Assembly: GCA_016718385.1 (NCBI GenBank)
Contig: JADKDK010000002.1
Coordinates: 434,001 to 498,000 of the forward strand
Length of the DNA: 64,000 nucleotides
Source of the DNA: Gammaproteobacteria bacterium
Lineage (GTDB): Bacteria; Pseudomonadota; Gammaproteobacteria; Pseudomonadales; UBA5518
Direction of reading: 5' to 3'
The translations under genes and the position numbers were made by a program. Below are positions 39,341-47,146 of the stretch, in pieces. The notes under the pieces were generated by a model. That model ran no database searches, had not been told where the DNA came from, and saw only the letters and a program-made list of their open reading frames with translations. Each line of letters begins with the position of its first letter. Within the stretch, counting starts at the first letter, position 1.

Positions 39341-40128
39341 TGGTCAGCCTCCCCGCATACGATGATTTCGCGCCCCGGATAGCGGTGCTCGAGGTCGCGC
39401 GCCACCTGGTCAAGCCGGCCCTTGCCGCCGGCAACTACTGCGCAGGCGTTCCAGCCGAAGGCGTGCAGGGTGTGCACGGCGGTTGCCCAGCCCTCGACCA
39501 CGAAGGTGGGCACCGTCGAGTCCTGGTCATTGCCGAGCGCCAACAAGCCCTTGCGGCCGAAGGTCTGTTTCGCGCCCTCGGCGTTGATGCACTCGACGCC
39601 GACGAACTCGCCGTCGAGCGTGCGTAGCGGCACCACGATGCAGTCGGCATCCTGGCCGACCAGGCTGCCAGTGACGCGCGCCCGGCCAGCGCCGGCCGCG
39701 TGCGTGATCTGCTTGCGGATCGCGTAGGGATGCGCCGCCACAGCCGCGTCAGCGCGATCCACGCGCGCCCAAATCTTCCGGGCGTAGGGTAGGGTGCGGT
39801 TTTCGGGCTGCGCGCGCTGTGCGGGCTCTGCGGGCCTCGTGGGCGCGATGCGGGGTATCGAGCCGTCCGGCCTGTAGCCGGACTCACGGGCCAGATATAT
39901 CAGCGTGCCGGCGGTCACGCCGCCCGCTTCGCTGATATTCCGCCAGGTGTCACGAAATGCTGCGGCCTGGTAGCGGTCGCTGCCTTTGCTCCAGGCATCG
40001 GCGATGTTCATCCCGTTCTCGCCGAGCGCGGCCTTGACGGCCATCAAAATGCGGACCCACTGCGCGCGCTCGCAGTCGGGCGAGATCCAGCGCAGCAACT
40101 CGGCGACCTCGGCGGCGGCAGCCGTCAT
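39337..40128 (-). CDS. primase: PriCT and Toprim domain protein
   Basis: 263 residues. An N-terminal PriCT-2-type domain (ISPDCERAQWVRILMAVKAA ... WSKGSDRYQ) is followed by a Toprim-like domain (VPTFVVEGWATAVHTLHA, CAVVAGGKGRLDQVARDL). Together with the next gene it would form the replication module. ATG at 40128 overlaps the upstream stop by 4 bases; the longer open frame to 40242 is not needed. Confidence 0.87.
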   Translation of the reverse strand: MTAAAAEVAELLRWISPDCERAQWVRILMAVKAALGENGMNIADAWSKGSDRYQAAAFRDTWRNISEAGGVTAGTLIYLARESGYRPDGSIPRIAPTRPAEPAQRAQPENRTLPYARKIWARVDRADAAVAAHPYAIRKQITHAAGAGRARVTGSLVGQDADCIVVPLRTLDGEFVGVECINAEGAKQTFGRKGLLALGNDQDSTVPTFVVEGWATAVHTLHAFGWNACAVVAGGKGRLDQVARDLEHRYPGREIIVCGEADQ

Positions 40129-40406
40129 GCCGCCGCACCCCGGCGTTGCTGCCGGTCCCACGCCATCCCCAGCGTGCGCGCGATATTGCAATGCAGCCTC
40201 GCAACTTCCGCCAGGTGCGGCATGTCCGCCGGATCGGCGCATTGCATCGTGTCGAGGACTTTCACGCTTTGATGTAGCACGCCGGCGATCAACTCAAACG
40301 GCGAGGCACTGAACTCCACACCTTCGAGGAGCTCGTCTAGCAACTCATCAACGGTGCAGAAATCGGCGGGATTGATCGTGGTCTTTGGGTTGTGGGGGGC
40401 GGTCAT
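40125..40406 (-). CDS. element-encoded hypothetical protein, 93 aa
   Basis: Acidic N-terminal half (CTVDELLDELLEGVEFSASP) and helical remainder (LIAGVLHQSVKVLDTMQC, LAEVARLHCNIARTLGMAWD). Four-base overlaps with both neighbours place it firmly in the excisionase-to-helicase operon. No family recognised. Confidence 0.65.
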   Translation of the reverse strand: MTAPHNPKTTINPADFCTVDELLDELLEGVEFSASPFELIAGVLHQSVKVLDTMQCADPADMPHLAEVARLHCNIARTLGMAWDRQQRRGAAA

Positions 40407-40684
40407 GCGGCGGCCCTGCCCTGCTTTGCGCGCGAGTCAAGCCACGCATCGAAAGCGTCCAGGTCGATCAGCACCTTGCGGCCGATCCGAATGATTGCGC
40501 CGGCATCGGCCAGGCCATTGCCCTTGATGCGATCACCACGGGAGTTGAAGCGATCTTCAGACTTGAATATCAGGTCACGCAGTGCGGCGTGAGAAAATGC
40601 GGGGTATGCGGCTGCGGCTTGCGCCACGGTTGCCACGCGCCGGCGTGCCTCGAACGGTGCCGGCGTTGATGCGGATGCTTGCAT
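40403..40684 (-). CDS. excisionase/AlpA-like helix-turn-helix protein
   Basis: 93 residues; the second half (residues 31-85) reads AALRDLIFKSEDRFNSRGDR, then GAIIRIGRKVLIDLDAFDAW, the winged-helix pattern of MerR-like excisionase/AlpA proteins that bind attachment or promoter DNA. In satellites such proteins control excision and start of the replication operon. First gene of that operon, 117 bases after the 134-aa gene. Confidence 0.8.
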   Translation of the reverse strand: MQASASTPAPFEARRRVATVAQAAAAYPAFSHAALRDLIFKSEDRFNSRGDRIKGNGLADAGAIIRIGRKVLIDLDAFDAWLDSRAKQGRAAA

Positions 40685-40800
40685 GGTTCAACCTCCATCG
40701 GTTCCCGGCAGTGGACGCCTGCCAGTTGCGATAGAGATTGATCGTTTGCGATGAAATAGTATTTCCGCAAAGTTTCGGAAATTCGCGGAAGTCGGCGGGT

Positions 40801-41205
40801 CTACTTATCTTCGATGGATTTTGCGAATTCGTAGTAGTACTCGGAGGCCAGCGTCTTGCCGATAGCGAACTCCTTGCCGACATCGGTGAACAGCGCTTCG
40901 TCGATATTGGCGCCTGCCCGATGCGCCAGCTCCACGGCGCGCCAGACGCGCCAGGCGCGTGCGCGCTTCTTGCGCAGTGCGTTCAAGTGCGCGCCTTTCG
41001 GATGCGGCCGGCCGAATGCTTCGTCCAGGCTCCCGACCTCAAACGTGATCACCTTGTCATAGGCTGCCGAGAATCCGCGCGCCAGCCAATGAGGCATCGT
41101 GATCCGGTTTTCTGCGCACACTTTGATGGCGTCGAGCAGCGCCAGCGGGTCGCCGGCCTCGAACCGCTCGCGGTAGCCCTCCAAGAAATCCGGGCCGTCG
41201 CTCAT
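40801..41205 (-). CDS. element-encoded hypothetical protein, 134 aa
   Basis: Soluble, helical protein (FLEGYRERFEAGDPLALLDA, WLARGFSAAYDKVI, RARAWRVWRAVELAHRAG). It overlaps the integrase stop by 4 bases (ATGA) and is probably coupled to it. No family recognised. Confidence 0.65.
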   Translation of the reverse strand: MSDGPDFLEGYRERFEAGDPLALLDAIKVCAENRITMPHWLARGFSAAYDKVITFEVGSLDEAFGRPHPKGAHLNALRKKRARAWRVWRAVELAHRAGANIDEALFTDVGKEFAIGKTLASEYYYEFAKSIEDK

Positions 41206-42302
41206 TTGCCCGCCTCCACCTTGCCCGCCAGCCCGAGCCGCTTGGTCAGCACGTCGCCGATCTCGACGGTGCGCTCCGGACTCAGGTGGGAATAGCGCGC
41301 GGTCATCTGCAATGTCTTGTGGCCCAGCACCTTCGCGACCTCCATCGAACCCACGCCCGCCATCGTCAGGTAACTGGCGGCGGTGTGGCGCAGGTCGTGG
41401 AATCGGAAATCCTCGATGCCGGCCCGCGTCAATGCGTTGTCCCAGGCGTTTTTCATGCTGCCGAACCCGCGCGCCGACTCGGCAGGCACGGCGAATACCC
41501 GGTCATCGGTCAGGCTGCGCACTTTGGACCTGGCGCGCAGCATATCCAGCGCCTCGCCGGTCAGCGGCAGCACCCGCCCCGCCTTGTTCTTTGTCTCGCC
41601 GGCCCGTAGCAGGATGGTGCGCCGACCGAAGTCAACCTGCGGCCACCTGAGGTTCATCAGCTCCCCCTGCCGCGCGCCGGTCGAGAGCGCCAGCACCACG
41701 GCCAGATACAGCCACTCGTTGCGGGACTCCTTGCAAGCGGCGAGCAGCTTGGTGCGCTCGTCGTCCGTCAGGTAGCGCACCCGCTCGTTGTTCTCGGCAG
41801 GCTTGGTGATGGCCGCGCAGGGGTTACGCTCGATCCAGTGCAGTTCCTTGCGGGCGAACGTGAAGCATGCCGACAACGTGGCGAGGTAGCGATTGACGGT
41901 CGCCGGGGTGATGGTCGCGCCGGCCTGCGTGCCCCTGCCCCGCTTGGGTGCCAGCTTCGCCAGCTTGTCGCGCTCCGTGGCGACCACGGCCGGGGTGATC
42001 TCCGCCAGCACCATGCCGGTGAACACGGTGCGCCAGTAGGCTATGTGCCCCTGCCGCGCCTCGGCTGACTTCAGGGTATCGGCAATGCTGGCCTCATACT
42101 TTTTGGCCAGGTCATCGAATGACCGGCGCCGGGCGGTGCCGAAGTGCCGACCGCCACGGATCGCCGATTCAATATCGGAAGCCCACTTCCTGGCATCTGT
42201 CAGCCGATCGAAGCTCGCCGTTTCCGCCGGCTGCCCCTTCATGCGGATTTGCACCTTGTAGGTGGTGCCGCCCTTGCCGGTTCGCTTGGTGATGGTCGCC
42301 AT
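41202..42302 (-). CDS. site-specific tyrosine integrase
   Basis: Integrates the element at tRNA-Leu. From the ATG at 42302 (MATITKRTGKGG) there are 366 residues: an arm-binding N-domain, a SAM-like core-binding domain (about 65-165) and the catalytic domain. Catalytic residues are Arg211 (STGARQGEL), Lys238 region, His302-x-x-Arg305 (FHDLRHT), His328 (LGHKTL) and Tyr337 (ARYSHL). GAGGGCGGCG precedes this ATG; an upstream frame to 42362 is open but lacks a ribosome site. It lies 170 bases from the att core, as usual for tRNA-targeting integrases. Confidence 0.95.
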   Translation of the reverse strand: MATITKRTGKGGTTYKVQIRMKGQPAETASFDRLTDARKWASDIESAIRGGRHFGTARRRSFDDLAKKYEASIADTLKSAEARQGHIAYWRTVFTGMVLAEITPAVVATERDKLAKLAPKRGRGTQAGATITPATVNRYLATLSACFTFARKELHWIERNPCAAITKPAENNERVRYLTDDERTKLLAACKESRNEWLYLAVVLALSTGARQGELMNLRWPQVDFGRRTILLRAGETKNKAGRVLPLTGEALDMLRARSKVRSLTDDRVFAVPAESARGFGSMKNAWDNALTRAGIEDFRFHDLRHTAASYLTMAGVGSMEVAKVLGHKTLQMTARYSHLSPERTVEIGDVLTKRLGLAGKVEAGK

Positions 42303-42382
42303 ATCGCCGCCCTCATTGAATCTGGACAGGACACTAGCGCAAGCGGCAGGACGCGACAACAAAGCCCGCTTGCGCTGCGCCA

Positions 42383-42403
42383 GTGTGCCAAATGTGTGCC
42401 AAA
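42383..42403. repeat. candidate integrase arm sites, right end
   Basis: GTGTGCCAAA occurs twice, at 42383-42392 and 42394-42403, 11 bases apart, between the integrase gene and the att core. The same motif and spacing occur near the left end (33837). Confidence 0.5.
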
Positions 42404-42471
42404 TGTCTAGAGCAGGTCAGGCGGGGTGGTTTGGATTGCCCGTAAATTCTTTATTTTTCAGTGTCTTAGGT

Positions 42472-42528
42472 GTGGTGCGAAAGGCGGGACTCGAACCCGC
42501 ACGCCTTGCGGCACTGGAACCTAAATCC
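42472..42528 (-). repeat. att site within intact tRNA-Leu (57-bp direct repeat)
   Basis: Partner of 33665-33721, 57 of 57 bases identical. It covers the tRNA 3' end through the anticodon-stem region. The integrase side regenerated a complete tRNA. Confidence 0.95.
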
Positions 42529-42557
42529 AGCGCGTCTACCAGTTCCGCCACTTTCGC
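42473..42557 (-). tRNA. tRNA-Leu (anticodon UAG)
   Basis: 85 bases including an encoded CCA. Acceptor GCGAAAG pairs with CTTTCGC, the D arm reads GCGGAACTGGTAGACGCGC, the anticodon stem CTGGA/TCCAG frames loop TTTAGGT (anticodon TAG), and a long variable arm (TGCCGCAAGGCGT) marks a class II tRNA. T loop GGTTCGAGTCC. Serves as the element's integration site. Confidence 0.96.
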
Positions 42558-42683
42558 ACAGCCGGGCCAAGTCTTGACCGCTGAATCAGGACATCCGCAT
42601 AACTTGTTGTTTTGCAGATGATTTCTTGACAAAGTTCGAAGAATTCCAGGCGAACACAGTTTGCCACACGGGCACGCTGCAAT

Positions 42684-43670
42684 TCAACTCGGTCGCAAGC
42701 CTGGATATGCTGGAATCGCGCCCTGCGCCAGTGCCTCGGCATACTCCTCGGCCACCGCGCTGTGCGGGTCCTGGTGGATGATCACATCCGCACCGGGATA
42801 CGCCTCGCGCAAGCGTGTTTCCACCGCATCGGCGATGCCGTGGGCGACGAGCAGAGACGTCTCGTCCTCCAGTTCCACATGCAACTGGATGATGTAGCGC
42901 ATCCCGGAGCGCCGCGTGCGCAAATCGTGCACGCCGAGCACGCCGGGGCTGGACAACGCCAGTTCGCGAATGTGGTGATCAACCTCCGGCGGCAGTGCCT
43001 TGTCCATCAGCAGACCAAAGGCCTCCCACCCGATATGCACTGCGCCTCGCGATATGACCACGGCGATGAACAGCCCCATGATCACATCGACCAGGTACAC
43101 ACCCCGCTGGGCAAACAGCAACGACACGATGACGGCCCCGTTCATCAGCAGGTCTGACTTGTAGTGCAAGCGGTCCGCGCTGATCGCCGTCGAGCCGGTG
43201 AGCCCTATCGCGTGCGTCTGCAACGCGAGCAGACCGAGCGTGCACACGATCGCGCAAACGCTGACCGCGATACCGATCCCGGTATGCTCGAGCACGTGCT
43301 CCTCGGCTTGCAGAATACGCTCCAGGCAATACAGGAACAGCAGCACCGCGGAACCCATGATGAACGCCGACTGCGCCAGTGCCGCCAGCGATTCGGCCTT
43401 GCCGTGTCCGAAACGATGTTCCTCGTCGGCCGGCTTCAGCGAATAGCGCACCGCAGCCATAGAGAGCAGCGAAGCCATGGAATCCATGAAGGAATCGATC
43501 AATGAACCGAGCAGGCTGGCAGACCCCGTGTACAACCACGCGGCCGCCTTGACGACGATCAGGATCAGCGCGACCGCGACTGAACCGTAACTCGCCAGCA
43601 GCAGCCAGCTCTCGGCAGAGCGACGAGCCCTCACGCAGCCGCGACCCCGGACTCCGTGGTCGCGATGCAC
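42684..43670 (-). CDS. cation diffusion facilitator (FieF/CDF-type metal transporter)
   Basis: Proton-coupled efflux of divalent metals such as Fe2+, Zn2+ or Cd2+. About 328 residues with six transmembrane segments. The metal site of TM2 is SLIDSFMDSMASL (D-x3-D) and that of TM5 SADRLHYKSDLLMNG (HxxxD), as in FieF. DEEHRFGHGKAESLAAL lies between TM2 and TM3, and a cytoplasmic dimerisation domain (LRTRRSGMRYIIQLHVEL ... IIHQDPH) ends the protein. The GTG at 43670 has GAGG at 5 bases; a GTG at 43634 is the alternative. It begins 19 bases after fadA. Confidence 0.9.
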   Translation of the reverse strand: MHRDHGVRGRGCVRARRSAESWLLLASYGSVAVALILIVVKAAAWLYTGSASLLGSLIDSFMDSMASLLSMAAVRYSLKPADEEHRFGHGKAESLAALAQSAFIMGSAVLLFLYCLERILQAEEHVLEHTGIGIAVSVCAIVCTLGLLALQTHAIGLTGSTAISADRLHYKSDLLMNGAVIVSLLFAQRGVYLVDVIMGLFIAVVISRGAVHIGWEAFGLLMDKALPPEVDHHIRELALSSPGVLGVHDLRTRRSGMRYIIQLHVELEDETSLLVAHGIADAVETRLREAYPGADVIIHQDPHSAVAEEYAEALAQGAIPAYPGLRPS

Positions 43671-43689
43671 CCCTGCCTCTGCCCCGGCA

Positions 43690-44865
43690 TCAAACCCGCT
43701 CCAGTACCGTCGCGATCCCCTGACCCATGCCGATGCACATGGTCGCCAGTCCCAGCGTGAGGTCACGCTGCTCCATCACGTTGATGAGGGTGCCGGTAAT
43801 ACGCGCGCCCGAGCACCCGAAAGGATGCCCCAGCGCGATCGCGCCCCCGTGCAGGTTGACCTTGGCGTCCATGTCGTCGAGCAGCCCGAGGTCCTTGAGC
43901 ACCGGCAGGGCCTGCGCGGCGAAGGCCTCGTTGAGCTCCACCGCCTCGATGTCCTTCATCGCCAGGCCGCAGCGCGCCAGCGCCTTGTGTGTCGCCGGAA
44001 CCGGGCCGTAACCCATGATCGACGGATCCACCCCGGCGACTGCCATCGCCCGGATTTTCGCGCGCGGCTGCACGCCGCAGTCCCGCGCCTTGCGTCCGGA
44101 CATCACGATCATCGCCGCCGCACCGTCGGCGATCTGGGACGAGGTTCCGGCGGTGACCGTACCGTTGCGCGGGTCGAACGCCGGCGCCAGCGCACCCAGC
44201 CCCTCCAGCGTGGTGTCACGGCGCACCGTGGTGTCCTCGGTGATCAGCTTGCTGAAGCCGTCCTCGTCATGACCGCGCACCGCGATGATCTCGCGCGCCC
44301 AGCGCCCTTCGTCCTGCGCTCTAGCTGCGAGGCGGTGCGAGCGCACGCCAAAGGCATCCTGCTGCTCGCGCGTGATGCCGTGCAGCATGGCCAGTCCCTC
44401 GGCGGTGATGCCCATCATCCCGGCGGCCTTGGCGACATGCTTGCTCATGCGGGGGTTGGGATCGATGCCCTTGTCCATCGGCAGGTGTCCCATGTGCTCC
44501 ACACCGCCGACCAGGAACACATCGCCATAGCCGGTCATCACCGACTGCGCGGCAATATGCAGCGCCGACATCGATGAGCCGCAGAGCCGCGATATGGTCT
44601 GCGCACCCGCCGAATGCGGTACCACGGTGAGCAGAGAGAACATGCGTGCCACGTTCCAGCCCTGCTCCTCGGTCTGGTTCACGCAGCCCCAGATCACGTC
44701 TTCCACCGCGGCAGGATCCACGTTCGGATTACGCGCGAACAACGCGTTCACGAGATCCGCGGACAGGTCTTCCGCGCGCACATTGCGGAATACGCCGTTC
44801 TTCGAACGCCCCATCGGGGTCCGTGCGCAGTCGATAATCACCACATCGTCGTCTTTGAAACTCAC
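43690..44865 (-). CDS. fadA: 3-ketoacyl-CoA thiolase, beta-oxidation complex beta subunit
   Basis: Thiolytic cleavage step of fatty-acid beta-oxidation. The 391 residues match FadA length, with nucleophile Cys95 (SRLCGSSM), NEAFAAQ, His in NLHGGAIALGHPFGCSGARI and the second Cys in CIGMGQG. Downstream of fadB in a fadBA operon. Confidence 0.98.
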   Translation of the reverse strand: MSFKDDDVVIIDCARTPMGRSKNGVFRNVRAEDLSADLVNALFARNPNVDPAAVEDVIWGCVNQTEEQGWNVARMFSLLTVVPHSAGAQTISRLCGSSMSALHIAAQSVMTGYGDVFLVGGVEHMGHLPMDKGIDPNPRMSKHVAKAAGMMGITAEGLAMLHGITREQQDAFGVRSHRLAARAQDEGRWAREIIAVRGHDEDGFSKLITEDTTVRRDTTLEGLGALAPAFDPRNGTVTAGTSSQIADGAAAMIVMSGRKARDCGVQPRAKIRAMAVAGVDPSIMGYGPVPATHKALARCGLAMKDIEAVELNEAFAAQALPVLKDLGLLDDMDAKVNLHGGAIALGHPFGCSGARITGTLINVMEQRDLTLGLATMCIGMGQGIATVLERV

Positions 44866-44900
44866 GCCGTTCCTCCCCTGCAGACGCAGGCACCGGTGTA

Positions 44901-47051
44901 TCAGGAATAGAAACGCCTGCCGTCACGCGCACGGGCGCGCAACGACTCCGGCACGCCGTAGACTGCCGCGATCCCCGCATGGCGGTCCGCGGCGGCACAG
45001 AACTCCGCGAGACCCATGTGATCCATGTAACGCAGCGCACCGCCGCGGAACACGGGGAAGCCGATGCCCATGACCAGCGCCATGTCGGCCTCGCCCGCCG
45101 AATCCACGATGTTCTCGTCGAGGCAGCGCACGAGTTCGTTGCACATCGGCACCATCATGCGCTCGACGATCTCCTGCTCCTCGAACTCGCGCGGGGCGGC
45201 ACTGATCCCGGCGATCATCCGTTGCGCTTCGGGATCGGGCGTCTTGACCGGCTTGCCACGCTTGTCCTGTTCGTAACGATAGAAGCCCGCGCCGGTCTTC
45301 TGCCCGAAGCGCCCCGCCTCGAACATCAGTTCCACCGCGGTGCGGAACCCGATCTGCATGCGCTCGGGGAAGCCCTCGGCCATCACGCCGGCGGCGTGAT
45401 GCGCCACGTCGATGCCGACCACGTCCAGCAGGTGCGCCGGCCCCATGGGCCAGCCGAATTTCTGCATCACGCGATCGACCTGGCGAAAGTCCGCGCCATC
45501 GCGCAACAAGGCGTTGAACGCGCCGAAGTACGGGAACAGCACGCGGTTGACCAGGAAGCCCGGGCAATCGCGCACCACGATCGGCGTCTTCTTGAGCTGC
45601 CGCGCGTAGGCTACCGTGGTGGCGATGGCGGCGTCCGAACTGTGCTCGCCGCGGATCACCTCGACCAGGGGCATGCGGTGCACCGGGTTGAAGAAGTGCA
45701 TGCCGCAGAAATTCGCCGGGCGCGCCAGAGCCTGGGCAAGGCGCGTGATCGAGATCGTCGAGGTGTTGCTCGCGAGCACGGCATCGCTGCCCAGCACCGC
45801 TTCACACTCGGCGAGCACGCGCTTCTTGACGTTCTCGTTCTCGACGACCGCCTCGACCACGAAATCCACTGCACCGAATCCGGTGTAATCGAGCGTGGGA
45901 CGGATGGTACGCAGCACGCCGGCCATGGCCTCGGGCGTCATGCGCCCGCGGCTGACCTGGCCCGAGAGCAATTTGCCGGCCTCGCGCATGCCGATCTCCA
46001 ATCCCTTCTCGGCGATGTCCTTCATCACGATCGGTACGCCGCAACTTGCCGACTGGTAGGCGACACCGCCACCCATGGTGCCTGCTCCGAGAACCGCCGC
46101 GTGAGTCACCTTGCGCCCGGCCGACTCCCACTCCCGCGCCTTCTTCGAAACCGCCTGCTCGTTCAGGAACAACCCGATCAGGCTGTCCGCCTCGTTGGTG
46201 AGCGCGAGCCGCGCGAAAAACTTCGCCTCCACCGCGAGCGCCTGGTCGCGCGACAGGCCCACGGATTTCTCCATCGACTTGGCGGCCGTCACCGGCGCCG
46301 GCATGTTCGGCCCCGTCTGCGCGGCCACCACGCTCTTGCCCGTCATGAAGGCCATCATGCGTTCGATGTCGTTGAGCTGTACGGGTTGCGTCTTCTCGCG
46401 ACGCCGTGCCGCGTAATCCAGCGTGCCATCCATGCACTGGCACAGCAGGTCCAGCGCGGCCTCGCGCAGGCGCGCCGGCTCGACCACCGCATCGACCGCA
46501 CCCACCTTCAGCGCGACCTCGGCCTTGTACTCGCTGCCGCCGCAGATCCACTCGACCGCGTTGTCGACGCCGATCACGCGCGGCAGGCGCACGGTCCCGC
46601 CGAAGCCGGGATTGATCCCGAGCTTGACTTCTGGCAGGCCGACACGGGCGCCGCGCGACATCACGCGCGCATCCGCGGCCAGGCAGAGCTCCAGCCCGCC
46701 GCCCAGCGCGGTACCGTTGATGGCGCAGACGCTCGGTACCGCGAGGTCTTCCAGTGCGTTGAATATGGCGTTCGCCCGGGCCAGGTTCTGGAGCAGGGCG
46801 GCCTCGCCCTGGCGGAACAGCGCGCCGAACTCGCCGATATCGGCGCCGACGATGAAGTACTCGGGTTTGGCGCTGGTGATCAGCAAGCCCCGCACGCCAC
46901 TGTCCGCGGCGATCTGCCCCAGTGCCTCGCCGAGCTCGCCGAGAGTCAGCTGGTCGAACTTGTTGACGGCATCCGCGTCGCGATCGAAGCACAGCTCGAC
47001 GATACCGGATTCCAGCGCTCGCAGCGTGATCGCCTTGCCCTGGTGATGCAT
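44901..47051 (-). CDS. fadB: fatty acid oxidation complex alpha subunit
   Basis: Multifunctional enoyl-CoA hydratase / 3-hydroxyacyl-CoA dehydrogenase of beta-oxidation. In 716 residues: crotonase domain (ALGGGLELCLAADARV near 115, VGLPEVKLGINPGFGGTVRL near 140), then the NAD domain with VLGAGTMGGGVAY near 320 and HFFNPVHRMPLVEVIRG near 450, then two C-terminal helical domains. Electrons from the pathway would reach the quinone pool through the ETF system encoded at 18766-22370. Confidence 0.98.
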   Translation of the reverse strand: MHHQGKAITLRALESGIVELCFDRDADAVNKFDQLTLGELGEALGQIAADSGVRGLLITSAKPEYFIVGADIGEFGALFRQGEAALLQNLARANAIFNALEDLAVPSVCAINGTALGGGLELCLAADARVMSRGARVGLPEVKLGINPGFGGTVRLPRVIGVDNAVEWICGGSEYKAEVALKVGAVDAVVEPARLREAALDLLCQCMDGTLDYAARRREKTQPVQLNDIERMMAFMTGKSVVAAQTGPNMPAPVTAAKSMEKSVGLSRDQALAVEAKFFARLALTNEADSLIGLFLNEQAVSKKAREWESAGRKVTHAAVLGAGTMGGGVAYQSASCGVPIVMKDIAEKGLEIGMREAGKLLSGQVSRGRMTPEAMAGVLRTIRPTLDYTGFGAVDFVVEAVVENENVKKRVLAECEAVLGSDAVLASNTSTISITRLAQALARPANFCGMHFFNPVHRMPLVEVIRGEHSSDAAIATTVAYARQLKKTPIVVRDCPGFLVNRVLFPYFGAFNALLRDGADFRQVDRVMQKFGWPMGPAHLLDVVGIDVAHHAAGVMAEGFPERMQIGFRTAVELMFEAGRFGQKTGAGFYRYEQDKRGKPVKTPDPEAQRMIAGISAAPREFEEQEIVERMMVPMCNELVRCLDENIVDSAGEADMALVMGIGFPVFRGGALRYMDHMGLAEFCAAADRHAGIAAVYGVPESLRARARDGRRFYS

Positions 47052-47146
47052 GGAATGTCCCCGTCGGTCAGCTATTGGATACGGGCGATTATAGGAGCGC
47101 GCTCGCTTCGGCGGCCACTACCTGCTGCGTAAGACGGCGCAGGCTC

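Larger units (their letters stand above)
33665..42528. mobile_element. integrated satellite-like element in tRNA-Leu(UAG), about 8.8 kb
   Basis: Bounded by the 57-bp att repeat. Gene content on minus, from the tRNA end: tyrosine integrase, unknown 134-aa protein, excisionase-like HTH protein, unknown 93-aa protein, PriCT/Toprim primase, D5/SF3 helicase, an iteron-rich non-coding region, two small cysteine-rich proteins, HK97-type major capsid protein and two unknown proteins. One small gene is on plus. No terminase, portal, head protease, tail, lysis or repressor gene was recognised, and the spacing leaves no room for one. Size and content suit a helper-dependent phage satellite (PICI-like, P4-like replication), possibly one that builds or redirects capsids. 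It may also be a decayed prophage, though the genes present are intact and tightly packed. Confidence 0.88.
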
